A DNA stretch of 64,000 nt from Paracoccus saliphilus (lineage in GTDB: Bacteria > Pseudomonadota > Alphaproteobacteria > Rhodobacterales > Rhodobacteraceae), in the NCBI GenBank assembly GCA_003255745.1, contig QKYL01000001.1, positions 248,001-312,000 of the forward strand, read 5' to 3'. Of the stretch, positions 12,614 to 22,201 are shown one piece after another (the stretch's first letter is position 1; every line of letters starts with the position of its first letter). A model generated the notes under the pieces. The model was given only the letters and a program-made list of their open reading frames with translations, was not told the DNA's origin and did not search any database. Position numbers and translations under genes: made by a program.

Positions 12614-13498
12614 TCAGTCGCGCAGCAGGTCGGGGCCGCCGGCGATGCGGGCGTCGGGGACACCGATCACCGCATCGTCGCGGCCGGCGAAATCGACCGC
12701 CCTCAGCACGGTCTGGATGACCGCGATCCGCGCACGGCGCTTGTCGTCGGCCCGGATCAGCGTCCAGGGGGCGATGGGCGAATGCGACAGGCTCAGCGTT
12801 TCGCGGATCGCATCGCTATAGTCGTCCCACCTTGCCAGGCCGTCCACGTCGATGGGGCTCAATTTCCACTGCTTCAGCGGGTCTTTCTCCCGTTCCAGGA
12901 AACGCCTCAGCTGTTCGGTCCGGCCGACATTCAGCCACAGCTTGACCAGGATTACCCCGTCATCGACCAGCATCTGTTCAAAATTCGGCAGCTGGCGGAA
13001 GAAGGCGTGGCGCTGTGCCTCGGTGGCAAAGCCGAACACCCATTCGACAACGCCACGGTTGTACCAGCTGCGGTCGAACAGTGCGATTTCTCCGGCGGCG
13101 GGCAGCCAATCCACGTAACGCTGGAAATACCATTGCCCGGCCTCGCGCTCGCTGGGCTTTGGCAGGGCCACCACATAGGCCGAACGCGGATTCAGGTTCG
13201 TGCGCACGCGGTCAATGGCGCCACCCTTGCCGGCGGCATCGCGTCCCTCGAAGATCACCACGACGCGCTTCCTGGTTTCGATGATGTCATGCATCATGCG
13301 CACCAGCTGCAGCTGAAGCTGCTGCATGACAGCTTCGTAGTCGTCCTTGTCCATCATGCAGTCATAGGGGAATGAGGGGTCCAGGATCTCGCGTTTGCTG
13401 CCGTCCTTCAGGGCGCGGCGCAGATCTGCGGGGGCCTCCTCCTTCAGAAAACGGCTGATCTGGCCGACCAGCGGCAGCTGAACGTCGGATGCGGTCAT
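12614..13498 (-). CDS. ppk2: Polyphosphate kinase 2 (PPK2)
   Basis: PPK2-family kinase that transfers phosphate between polyphosphate and nucleotides. The start at 13498 ([10 protein letters not shown]) overlaps the metA stop by 4 bases (ATGA), which decides it over the upstream in-frame ATG. The single P-loop domain has Walker [10 protein letters not shown] (near residue 84), Walker B FDRSWYNR (near residue 142) and the lid region [10 protein letters not shown]. At 294 residues it is a one-domain (class I type) enzyme. Its position as last gene of an ATPase-metA-ppk2 unit is unusual and suggests coupling to energy or methionine status, an inference only. Confidence 0.92.
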   Translation of the reverse strand: MTASDVQLPLVGQISRFLKEEAPADLRRALKDGSKREILDPSFPYDCMMDKDDYEAVMQQLQLQLVRMMHDIIETRKRVVVIFEGRDAAGKGGAIDRVRTNLNPRSAYVVALPKPSEREAGQWYFQRYVDWLPAAGEIALFDRSWYNRGVVEWVFGFATEAQRHAFFRQLPNFEQMLVDDGVILVKLWLNVGRTEQLRRFLEREKDPLKQWKLSPIDVDGLARWDDYSDAIRETLSLSHSPIAPWTLIRADDKRRARIAVIQTVLRAVDFAGRDDAVIGVPDARIAGGPDLLRD

Positions 13499-14427
13499 GC
13501 GGGCCTTTCTCCGATGCGCGACATGTCGTACCATGTCGTCTGATAGATCTCGTTGATCCAGTTACCGTAAAGCAGATGCGCATGGCTGCGCCACCGGTTC
13601 GTGGGCGTGCGCGCCGGATCGTCATCCGGATAATAGTTCGACGGCACCGCAATCTGCTTTCCCACCGCGCGGTCGCGGTCATATTCGTCCTTAAGCGTCG
13701 TGCTGTCGTATTCGAAGTGGTTGAAGACATAAAGTGCGCGGTGCGCCGGGTCGGACAGCAGGCAGGGCCCCACTTCCGAACTGGCCAGCAGGGTTTTCAG
13801 GGCAGGGCGGGCATCCACATCCTCCTGGCGCACCTCGGTCCAGCGGCTGACCGGCACCAGCACCTCGTCCGAAAAACCCCGCAGATAGGGCGATGCGGGG
13901 GCCAGGTTCTGGTGGCGGAAGCAACCAAAGGCCTTGGCCGGCAGAATGTGCTTGGGCAAACCGTGGAAATGCCAGGCCATCGCCATGCCGCCCCAGCAGA
14001 CGCCGAAAGTCGAATGTACATGGGTCTGGGTCCAGGCAAAGACGCGGGTCAGCTCGTCCCAGTAGGTCACCTGGTCGAAGGGCAGATGCTCGACCGGCGC
14101 CCCGGTGATGAGCAGACCGTCGAATTTTTCGCCCGTCGCCTCCACGTCCCGGAAGGTGCGGTAAAAGCTTTCCATATGATCAGCGGCCGTGTTGCGGCTT
14201 TCGTGGTCGGACATGCGGATCAGCTGAAAGTCGATCTGCAGCGGCGTTGCCCCGATCAGCCGAGCGAACTGGTTCTCGGTCTGGATCTTCTTGGGCATCA
14301 GGTTCAAAAGCCCGATCCGCAGCGGCCGGATGTCCTGCATCGCGGCACGGCCGGGCGACATGACCATCACCCCTTCGTCCGAAAGAATGCGATAGGCAGG
14401 CAGGTTCTCGTTCAGGGTGATCGGCAT
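13495..14427 (-). CDS. metA: Homoserine O-acyltransferase MetA (predicted acetyl-CoA-specific)
   Basis: Activates homoserine by O-acylation in methionine synthesis. The 310-residue protein follows MetA along its whole length ([14 protein letters not shown] near residue 42). The nucleophile Cys144 lies in FGVCWGGMA and the histidine-glutamate pair in NHFEYDS. Residue 113, in GAPVEHLPF, is Glu where E. coli MetA has Gly111. In studied members this Glu/Gly position sets acetyl- versus succinyl-CoA use, so the enzyme is predicted to be a homoserine O-acetyltransferase despite the usual O-succinyltransferase label. It is 3 bases from the upstream ATPase gene and overlaps ppk2. Confidence 0.93.
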   Translation of the reverse strand: MPITLNENLPAYRILSDEGVMVMSPGRAAMQDIRPLRIGLLNLMPKKIQTENQFARLIGATPLQIDFQLIRMSDHESRNTAADHMESFYRTFRDVEATGEKFDGLLITGAPVEHLPFDQVTYWDELTRVFAWTQTHVHSTFGVCWGGMAMAWHFHGLPKHILPAKAFGCFRHQNLAPASPYLRGFSDEVLVPVSRWTEVRQEDVDARPALKTLLASSEVGPCLLSDPAHRALYVFNHFEYDSTTLKDEYDRDRAVGKQIAVPSNYYPDDDPARTPTNRWRSHAHLLYGNWINEIYQTTWYDMSRIGERPA

Positions 14428-14430
14428 GTG

Positions 14431-15294
14431 TCAGTCATCCTTGCGCGCGATGGCGCGGGCGATCAGGTCGGCAAAGTCGTCGGGGCCGCGGATCTGCGAC
14501 ACTTCCTCGGCGGTGACGGTGACGCCTCGACGGGCCATCGCCTCGTAGCGGGGCTGGCGATGGGCCAGGGCGCGGGCATAGGTCCAGCGGATGAAGTCGT
14601 CGGGATTGACCTGCGACGGCTCCAGCCCCTTCTCGACCCGATAGGCGACCCAAGCCTGTTCCAGGAACTGCGGCTGGTAATACATCGGCTTGGGCGCGCG
14701 GTCAAAACGGCGCACCAGTTCCGCCGTGTGCGCACCGCTGCCCTTGATCCAGACCAGCAGCAGGTCGCGCTCCAGCGCCGCCAGGACGGGATCTTCGGGG
14801 TCCTGGGGATCAACCACCTCGCAGATCGAACCGCCGCTGTCGCAGACGAAGTGCGGCAGGCCATAGATGTCCTGCGCCCGGTCCATGAAGTGACGCGTGT
14901 CCAGCAGCGATGCGATTTCAGCTCGTCGGTGCTGGTTCTGGCGCTGGCAGTAATCGTCAAATTCCAGACCGCCCCGGCTGCGGCTGCCGGGCTTGCCCAG
15001 ATAGGTGGACAGGGGCGCCAGGTTGTCGAATGTGATGTTGCTGGCGATATAGACGCTGTCCGACATCAGCAGGTCGCGCAGAAACGGAACTTTCATCGCT
15101 TCACGCTTGAAGTTGTCGGCGATGTATTCGCCCATGTAGCGGGTGCCGATGCGGTAATCGACACTGTAGTGGAACCACGCGCCCGTCTCTCGCAGCATCG
15201 TGGCCAGGTAGGTCTTGCCCAGGCCCGACATGCCGAACAGCACGACCCGCCTTGACGGCGCCGCCCGCCATTCCTCCGCGCTGCGATAGATCAT
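14431..15294 (-). CDS. P-loop ATPase/kinase-like protein of unknown function
   Basis: A 287-residue protein with a Walker A motif FGMSGLGKTYLATMLR at residues 20-35, typical of small P-loop kinases and ATPases. A possible Walker B is LLLVWIKG near residue 180. Acidic and aromatic stretches (HYSVDYRIGTRYMGEYI) follow the P-loop and could form a substrate site. No membrane segment or signal peptide is seen. Its stop is 3 bases upstream of metA and its own start begins the ATPase-metA-ppk2 unit, so it is probably cotranscribed with methionine synthesis. I do not recognise a named family. Confidence 0.75.
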   Translation of the reverse strand: MIYRSAEEWRAAPSRRVVLFGMSGLGKTYLATMLRETGAWFHYSVDYRIGTRYMGEYIADNFKREAMKVPFLRDLLMSDSVYIASNITFDNLAPLSTYLGKPGSRSRGGLEFDDYCQRQNQHRRAEIASLLDTRHFMDRAQDIYGLPHFVCDSGGSICEVVDPQDPEDPVLAALERDLLLVWIKGSGAHTAELVRRFDRAPKPMYYQPQFLEQAWVAYRVEKGLEPSQVNPDDFIRWTYARALAHRQPRYEAMARRGVTVTAEEVSQIRGPDDFADLIARAIARKDD

Positions 15295-15456
15295 CTGGCC
15301 GTCCCTTTCCTGCGCCGCGCCCCTAGGTAATGCTGCCGGCTGGTGTTGGAAAGCCCTGCCAACGCGCGGTCATGTCTTTCATCCTGCTGCACATGTTCGC
15401 CAAGGGCAGTCGTCGCCACCGGCCTCCGGTGCCTGTGTAAGCGGGTGCAGAATGCC

Positions 15457-15487
15457 GAACGGCCCCGCAAGGAATGCGGGGCCGTTC
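15457..15487 (-). terminator. Terminator hairpin behind the FadL-like gene
   Basis: A perfect 13-bp stem, GAACGGCCCCGCA and its complement, with a 5-base loop lies 24 bases after the stop of the FadL-like gene. The T-tract behind it is weak. The rest of the 216-bp gap (15295-15510) shows a small CACCGG-AGG-CCGGTG hairpin near 15420 and no gene. Confidence 0.65.
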
Positions 15488-15510
15488 GCGTACTGGCAAG
15501 CGTGGCTGCC

Positions 15511-16716
15511 TCAGAAACTGTATCCGACGCGGACGCCGACGCCCAGGGCATCGCCGTCTTCCATCCGGGCGCGGGCGGTGTCGGGGGTTCCCGTCTCGGG
15601 GCTGGCGTCGCCCAGCTTGGTGTAGTTGATGCCGGTCGTGATCTTCATCGGCCCTTGTGAATAGATCGCCGCCAGGGTGATGCCCTTGCGGCCGTTCGTG
15701 GGCGCCAGCGGAGAGACCAGGTCGTCGCCCTGTTTTTCGAAGGTGAACGATGCCGAGGCCGACCATGCGTCGCTGAACCGGCGGCCGACGCCGAGCGTGT
15801 AGGTGGTTGAATCCTCCAGATCGACCAGGCCGCCTCCGGTCACGGTCGTGAACTGCCGCGGGTCCACGCGGAACGCGCTCCACTCCACCCAGCGGATCGA
15901 GCCGAAGACCAGCGTGTCGGCGGCGACGCCCGTCTGGAATTCCAGGTTCCAGCTTTCCGGGGTGGAAACTGTTGTGGTCGAGGTGCCGTCCAGCAGCGGC
16001 AGGAAGGGCGCCGGGCCAGCCGGTCCGTCGGGATCGATCAGCGGTCCGCGCTCGACCGTGTCGAAGTCGTGATCGACCTCGGAATTGTAGGTCAGCGAGA
16101 CGCGCGCCGCGATGTCGGGACGTTCCCAGGCCACGCCCCCGACCCAGCCCACGCCGGTGCTGCTGTCCAGATCGACGTCATAACCGCTCACGCCACCCGT
16201 ACAGGGAACGGGCAGCCGTGGATCAGTGTAAGCGCAGCCGTTCAGGCCAACCGCGGCTTCGGCGCGCGATCCCCTGATCCCGCCATGGACCGAGAAGTTG
16301 TTCTGGAACTTGTAGCGCCCGAGGGCGGTGAAGGTGGTCGATTCGACACGGGCGAAGGTGCCGCCCAGCAGCACCGAGCCTTCAGCCGCCGGGTCCGGCA
16401 GCAGCCCGGGCTGTCGCGGATAGCGGATGTCGGCGCCAAAGGGCTGTTCGATGATCAGTGCGCCCGAGAAATTCGGGGTGAACTGGTGCTTGTAGGCCAG
16501 GCCGGCAAAGCCGTAACCCTGCGCCACGTCGCCGGTCCGGAACCCTAGGGCGTCGGTGCCCTCGACGGTGGGGTCGACGCCACCAAAGCTCAGTTCGACA
16601 TAATTGCCTTCTTCGAAAAGCGCGGCCAGCGACTGGGGCGCGCGTTCAATGCCGCCGGCGAAAAGGGGGGTGGCCCCCATCATCAACGCCGCGGCACCCG
16701 TCAATGTTTTCTTCAT
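15511..16716 (-). CDS. Outer-membrane FadL/OmpP1-family transport protein
   Basis: Outer-membrane beta-barrel for hydrophobic substrates such as long-chain fatty acids or aromatics. The 401-residue precursor begins with a signal peptide (MKKTLTGAAALMMGATPLFA) and ends in the aromatic C-terminus VRVGYSF expected for outer-membrane insertion. Alternating polar/hydrophobic strands run through the body, for example ATLAAIYSQGPMKITTGINY-like stretches near the end. Its substrate is unknown. It stands alone, diverging from guaB across a 214-bp gap. Confidence 0.82.
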   Translation of the reverse strand: MKKTLTGAAALMMGATPLFAGGIERAPQSLAALFEEGNYVELSFGGVDPTVEGTDALGFRTGDVAQGYGFAGLAYKHQFTPNFSGALIIEQPFGADIRYPRQPGLLPDPAAEGSVLLGGTFARVESTTFTALGRYKFQNNFSVHGGIRGSRAEAAVGLNGCAYTDPRLPVPCTGGVSGYDVDLDSSTGVGWVGGVAWERPDIAARVSLTYNSEVDHDFDTVERGPLIDPDGPAGPAPFLPLLDGTSTTTVSTPESWNLEFQTGVAADTLVFGSIRWVEWSAFRVDPRQFTTVTGGGLVDLEDSTTYTLGVGRRFSDAWSASASFTFEKQGDDLVSPLAPTNGRKGITLAAIYSQGPMKITTGINYTKLGDASPETGTPDTARARMEDGDALGVGVRVGYSF

Positions 16717-16789
16717 TATTATGTCCTCCCTCGGGGGCGCGCATTCCGGCCCGGATCCAGCTTAGCCGACAGTGGTTACCAATCAATGA

Positions 16790-18379
<1,590 letters not shown>

Positions 18380-18476
18380 CCGAAGGTTCCTGGCGGGTCA
18401 CTGTCATGATCGGCCAGAAACGAACTTAGCGCGACATGGGCCACGGCAGGACACAGGCCTGCTGGGCGCCGTTCAG

Positions 18477-18514
18477 AAGATGCAGATTTGCGAAAGGCGG
18501 ACAAACTGCATCTT
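18477..18514 (+). other. Long hairpin in the guaB-nrsF convergent gap
   Basis: AAGATGCAG(A)TTTG and CAAACTGCATCTT pair over 13 bp with one bulged A, around an 11-base loop. The element lies 98 bases past guaB. A run of T follows about 40 bases later (18556-18563), not directly after the stem. It may be a guaB terminator or a structured RNA end. The rest of 18380-18573 shows no gene. Confidence 0.4.
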
Positions 18515-18573
18515 GTGAAGCCAAAGGCGAACTGCGGGCGGTGCAGGGACTGATCTTTTTTTTGCCGGGTGCC

Positions 18574-18650
18574 CGCTACCAGCCAAAGCATCCTGTGCTC
18601 CAGCAGGGCGCCCGCTACCAGCGAAGCATCCTGTGCCCCAGCAGGGCGCC
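18574..18650. repeat. Tandem duplication (38/39 bp) covering the 3' end of nrsF
   Basis: Two adjacent copies, 18574-18612 and 18613-18650, share CGCTACCAGC, AAGCATCCTGTGC and CCAGCAGGGCGCC and differ at only a few positions plus one indel. The inner copy contains the last codons and TAG stop of nrsF; the outer copy lies beyond the stop. Confidence 0.85.
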
Positions 18651-19256
18651 CACCGTGCTGATGGCCAGGATCGCGATGCCGTACCAGGTGGTGAAGAACA
18701 GCGGCGAATCCTCGGTGCAATAGAGCGCGTAACCGGCAGCAGCCCCGCCGGAGGCTGCAAGGCCGACCAGTCCCCCCGTCAGTCCGGGCCGCAGGGCTGC
18801 GCCACGACGGAACAGAACCAGTCCCGTGATCGTGGCCGGGGCCGCCAACAGGCTGATCGACAGAAGGCAGGCCAGGGCGCTGCTGCCCATGATGCCGGCG
18901 GCGACCTCGCCCATCGGCGTCTGGGTCAGGCGCGACAGGAACAATCCCAAGGCTGCCGCGACGGGAACAGCCAGCGGCCAAAGCGCCACTTTGGCATCGG
19001 GCCGCGCAGACCGCAGCGCCAACAGAAGAGCCGAAAGGGCAATGGTCATGGGCAACATGAGCTTCAAAAGAAGCTCGGGTTCGCCAATCGCTTGGCCAAG
19101 GTCGGCGCGCGGACCTGCCAGCAACAGGAAAAGACCGACGGCCAAGGCGATCGCGCCGAAAAGCCACGCTGCGGCACCGGGTCCGGAGAGCCGGGGCGGA
19201 GGCGGGCAGCTGGCCAATTGCGCAATCAGCGCTTCGGTGGTGGGTCGGGTCGTCAT
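18615..19256 (-). CDS. nrsF: NrsF-type anti-sigma factor (DUF1109), integral membrane
   Basis: Inner-membrane anti-sigma factor of the adjacent ECF sigma factor. The 213 residues form about six membrane segments (for example WLFGAIALAVGLFLLL, near residues 31-46) after a short cytoplasmic N-terminus. Cys130 (SSALAC) and Cys180 (YALYC) fall in membrane-proximal positions 50 residues apart. As I recall, Caulobacter NrsF has cysteines at 131 and 181 that are needed to sense chromium and cadmium. The start overlaps the sigma stop by 4 bases. The gene ends inside a tandem repeat. It is the last of the eight-gene bufferin operon. Confidence 0.85.
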   Translation of the reverse strand: MTTRPTTEALIAQLASCPPPPRLSGPGAAAWLFGAIALAVGLFLLLAGPRADLGQAIGEPELLLKLMLPMTIALSALLLALRSARPDAKVALWPLAVPVAAALGLFLSRLTQTPMGEVAAGIMGSSALACLLSISLLAAPATITGLVLFRRGAALRPGLTGGLVGLAASGGAAAGYALYCTEDSPLFFTTWYGIAILAISTVGALLGHRMLRW

Positions 19257-19825
19257 TTCATCCTCTCTGCCAGGGCTGCAAGCCGTTTCAGGGCGCGGTG
19301 CAGGGCAATGCGAACCGCGCCGGCGGTCAGGCCCAGGCCGGCGGCAACGTCTTCGGTGGTTTTCCCTTCCAGCTTGACCGCCCGGACAAGTGCGGCGGAC
19401 CGTTGGTCGATCATGTCCAGCATCCTGTGCGCGTCCCGGACGGCCAAGGGAGCCGGACCCGGTGTGGCAACCAGAAGATGCGCCACATCCTCGATCGGCA
19501 ATTCGACCGCACGGCCGCGTCGCCGGCAGGCATCGCCGATCTTGTGGCGCGCTACCGCATAAAGCCAAGGCCGAACGGGAGTTTCGGGCTGCCAGCTTTG
19601 ACGCTTGAGATGAACGGCCAGCAGAACCTCTTGAAGGACATCTTCGTGAAGGTCGGCGGGCAGACCGCCGGCGCGGGCACGGATCAGGCGGCGCAGCATC
19701 GGCGTAACCTCGGTCAGAAAACACAGAAATGCCGCGGCGTCGCCATCATTGGCCCGCGCCAGCAGCGCCTCCCAGCTGACATCGGCGTTCAGGGCAGCCT
19801 CCTGTCGTCCGTGGACGTTGCGCAT
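19253..19825 (-). CDS. sigF: ECF sigma factor, SigF type
   Basis: ECF sigma-70 protein of about 190 residues. Region 2 spans roughly residues 30-95 (DVLQEVLLAVHLKRQSW and PVRPWLYAVARHKIGDACRRRGR) and region 4 residues 125-180 (TTEDVAAGLGLTAGAVRIALHRALKRL). The start at 19825 (MRNVHGRQEA) has GGGG about 8 bases upstream; in-frame ATGs at 19888 and 19876 would overlap the thioredoxin gene's end. Pairing with an NrsF anti-sigma identifies it as SigF-like, known in Caulobacter to answer heavy-metal stress and drive bufferin genes. Here it is encoded in the same operon as its expected target. Confidence 0.88.
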   Translation of the reverse strand: MRNVHGRQEAALNADVSWEALLARANDGDAAAFLCFLTEVTPMLRRLIRARAGGLPADLHEDVLQEVLLAVHLKRQSWQPETPVRPWLYAVARHKIGDACRRRGRAVELPIEDVAHLLVATPGPAPLAVRDAHRMLDMIDQRSAALVRAVKLEGKTTEDVAAGLGLTAGAVRIALHRALKRLAALAERMK

Positions 19826-19884
19826 TCTAACCCCGCCCACCAAGTTCGGGCAATGCCCTGAACGCGGCAGGCCCATCGCCTGTG

Positions 19885-20295
19885 TCATGTCATCGCGGCC
19901 GCAAGAGCCCGGTCCAGCAGCGCCTTGATCTCGTCCCGGCCGGTGCCTGCGACGATGCGGCCGATTTCCTCGCGCCCGTCCAGCACAACCAGGGTCGAGC
20001 GGCGGGGGATGGCCAAGGCCTGCGACAGCTCGCCCCGGCCATGCTGGTCCCAATCCACGGTGATGAAGCGGATCGCCTTGTCATAGGCAGGGTTTTCGGC
20101 CCGTAATGCGGTAATGACCCGGTCCTGCGCGGCGCAGGTGCTGCACCAGCTGGCCCAGAAGTCCAGCAGCACGACCTGGCCCGCATCCATGAGGCCTTCG
20201 GCCAGACCGGGCGCATAGAAGGTCCGCTCGTTTGCCCGCGCCGCGGGGGCCAGGGCGATGGCGGCGGCAGAGATCAGCAGGGTTCGACGGTTCAT
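19885..20295 (-). CDS. Exported thioredoxin-like protein in the bufferin operon
   Basis: Periplasmic thiol-redox protein of 136 residues. The start at 20295 gives a signal peptide with twin arginines (NRRTLLISAAAIALAPAARA). The thioredoxin active site is DFWASWCSTC (Cys51 and Cys54). At the place where thioredoxins have a cis-proline the protein reads PRRSTLVV, so a serine (residue 100) replaces it. It sits 14 bases behind ccdA, the membrane transporter of electrons that would keep it reduced, and upstream of sigF. Its likely job is redox upkeep of periplasmic cysteines, possibly those of the bufferin; that is inference. Confidence 0.83.
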   Translation of the reverse strand: MNRRTLLISAAAIALAPAARANERTFYAPGLAEGLMDAGQVVLLDFWASWCSTCAAQDRVITALRAENPAYDKAIRFITVDWDQHGRGELSQALAIPRRSTLVVLDGREEIGRIVAGTGRDEIKALLDRALAAAMT

Positions 20296-20309
20296 GATAT
20301 CCTCGTGGT

Positions 20310-21017
20310 TCAGAATGTGACGGAAAGATCGATAAGCCAGGCGGGCAGCCATGCGATCAGCGCGGCCTCGGCCCGGTGATGCAGCCCCAGGAACAGCGCA
20401 AGCCCCACGCCGATAAAGGCCACGCCCAAGGCCGGGCGCGCGCGGGCCGCGATTTCGGCCATGCGGGTTGCATTGCGTCGCATGAACCCGCGCAACCCAT
20501 AGGCGCCCGCCAGGATCAGCGTCGATACGCCAAAGGCGAATGCCGTCATGATGGCACCCGCCCGCCCAAGGTCCTGGCCCGCGCTGGCCAATGCGATGGC
20601 GGCACCCAGTGTTGGGCCGATGCAGGGGCTCCAGACCGCGCCCAGAAGCGTCCCGCCGACGAACTCGCGCCCAAGTCCGCGTCCCTGCGGCATCATGGCA
20701 TCCGCCGAAGCCGACAGGCCGGCAGTGGCAACGGCAAAGCGGCGGTTCAGCACAGGCGTCAGCATCACCGCTCCAAAGGCCACCATCGCCAGCGCAGCCA
20801 CTTGGCCGACATCCTCGGGGTAAAGGCCCAGGGCCGGCCCAAGTGCCGCAATCCCAAGGCCCAGGGTGACAAAGGACAGGCTCATCCCGGCGGCCAGCGC
20901 CAGCGGCCCGCGCGGATCGGCACCCAGGCTGGCTGTCAGGACGATCGGCAGGACCGGCAGGACGCAGGGGTTGATCAGTGTCAGCAGTCCCGCGACATAT
21001 GCGAAGACCAGCTCCAT
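20310..21017 (-). CDS. ccdA: CcdA-type cytochrome c biogenesis / thiol-disulfide transporter
   Basis: Integral membrane DsbD-beta/CcdA-family protein that carries electrons from cytoplasmic thioredoxin to periplasmic acceptors. The start at 21017 (MELVFAYVAG) gives 235 residues with six membrane segments. The redox cysteines are Cys18 in LINPCVLPVLP and Cys132 in VWSPCIGPTLG, the two conserved ones of the family. It begins 1 base after the DoxX stop and precedes an exported thioredoxin by 14 bases, making a two-protein periplasmic reducing branch inside the bufferin operon. Confidence 0.9.
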   Translation of the reverse strand: MELVFAYVAGLLTLINPCVLPVLPIVLTASLGADPRGPLALAAGMSLSFVTLGLGIAALGPALGLYPEDVGQVAALAMVAFGAVMLTPVLNRRFAVATAGLSASADAMMPQGRGLGREFVGGTLLGAVWSPCIGPTLGAAIALASAGQDLGRAGAIMTAFAFGVSTLILAGAYGLRGFMRRNATRMAEIAARARPALGVAFIGVGLALFLGLHHRAEAALIAWLPAWLIDLSVTF

Positions 21018-21018
21018 C

Positions 21019-21477
21019 TCAGTGCGCCCCTGCGGGGCGGTCCAACCCCAGCAGGTGGTCGACCGAGGCCCGGCCCGGCCCATGCGCCACAACCGCAAGC
21101 AGCGCGGCCGCCCACAGCCCATGCGTCACCCAGGCTTCGGGATAGACAAAGATCTGGATCACCGCCGTCATCGCAAGCAGCCCCAAGGCCGACAGCCGCG
21201 TCATCAGGCCCAGCACCATCAGCACGGGCAGCGCGTGTTCGGCCAGCGTCGCCATCACCGCGGCCCATGGGGCAGGAATGATCGGCAAGGCGTACTCGTG
21301 CTGGAACAGGAACCAGGTGCTGTCCTTGATTGAAAAGCCTTCGACCTTTCTCCGGCCCGACTGCCAGAATATGTTGGCCGGGAAGATCCGCAGCATCAGC
21401 GCCACCAGATCGGGGGGGATCCGCGAGAGCAGGTTGTTTGTTTGTTTGATCACGGCGTCACTCCCTGATCCCTGCAA
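21019..21477 (-). CDS. DoxX-family membrane protein of the bufferin operon (BufD-like)
   Basis: A 152-residue membrane protein of the DoxX family with about four hydrophobic segments (for example [20 protein letters not shown]). The N-terminal part contains [20 protein letters not shown], the typical DoxX opening. It overlaps the bufC end by 20 bases and is separated from ccdA by 1 base. DoxX genes are regular partners of DUF692/DUF2063/DUF2282 clusters. Its biochemical role is not settled; membrane quinone or redox coupling has been proposed for relatives. Confidence 0.85.
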   Translation of the reverse strand: MQGSGSDAVIKQTNNLLSRIPPDLVALMLRIFPANIFWQSGRRKVEGFSIKDSTWFLFQHEYALPIIPAPWAAVMATLAEHALPVLMVLGLMTRLSALGLLAMTAVIQIFVYPEAWVTHGLWAAALLAVVAHGPGRASVDHLLGLDRPAGAH

Positions 21478-22201
21478 GGGCGCCTGCGCGTATCAGGCTG
21501 ACAAGGCGCGGCTGCGGATCGTGATGGGGCTGGACCCGCCGTGCCTTATGCGCGGCAGAGGCAAGCGTCCGCCCCTCAGCCAGCCCCTCGATCAATGCCG
21601 CGTCGCCCCGGCTTATCGCCTCCACCGGCACGGCCAGGGACGCATCGCGCAGGATCAGCGCGATCTGGGGTCCGCTGGGCAGGGGGAGGTGCTGTGCCTG
21701 CGGCTGGTGGCGCGCCCAGATTGCCACCGCAGGATGGGAAAGCCGCAGCACGATGACCGAAGGGTGCAGATGCAGGACCAGCCCTTCGAAATCGGCTGCG
21801 GCCAGCGCGGACGGGTTCAGCGGGGGCGCATCCGCCGCATGATAGGCAAGACCACGCGCGAACTCGATCCGGGCGACATCCGCCATGTAGGGCCAATCGC
21901 TCAGGGCAGGAAAACCTTCCAGAAAATCCGGAAAGTCATCGCCCCATTCGGCCAGAACCGGCGTCCGCGGCGGCGCCTCGGCGATGTAGGCGCGGGCCAT
22001 GACGCGAAAGAAGTCGTCGCCGACCAGCTGCCGGATGACCGGGAACCTTCGCGTCAGGGCGTCAGACAGGCTGACGGCGACATTGTTGCGGTAAACCGAG
22101 AAGCGTCGCTGGATTTCGGACGGTTCGCGTGCCGTGACGCCCGGCGGCAGACCGGCCCCGGCAAGCGCATCCTGAAAGCGGGACAAAAGGTCAGCATGCA
22201 T
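21458..22201 (-). CDS. bufC: DUF2063 protein, bufferin maturation partner (BufC-like)
   Basis: A 247-residue protein whose N-terminal third is the DUF2063 domain ([20 protein letters not shown], residues about 28-47, then [17 protein letters not shown]). In known MNIO systems it acts as the peptide-recognition partner of the DUF692 oxidase. The start at 22201 ([10 protein letters not shown]) overlaps bufB by 11 bases; the earlier in-frame ATG would lie deep inside bufB. The C-terminal part is less conserved and is rich in hydrophobic strands, with no cofactor motif recognised. Confidence 0.87.
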   Translation of the reverse strand: MHADLLSRFQDALAGAGLPPGVTAREPSEIQRRFSVYRNNVAVSLSDALTRRFPVIRQLVGDDFFRVMARAYIAEAPPRTPVLAEWGDDFPDFLEGFPALSDWPYMADVARIEFARGLAYHAADAPPLNPSALAAADFEGLVLHLHPSVIVLRLSHPAVAIWARHQPQAQHLPLPSGPQIALILRDASLAVPVEAISRGDAALIEGLAEGRTLASAAHKARRVQPHHDPQPRLVSLIRAGALAGIRE

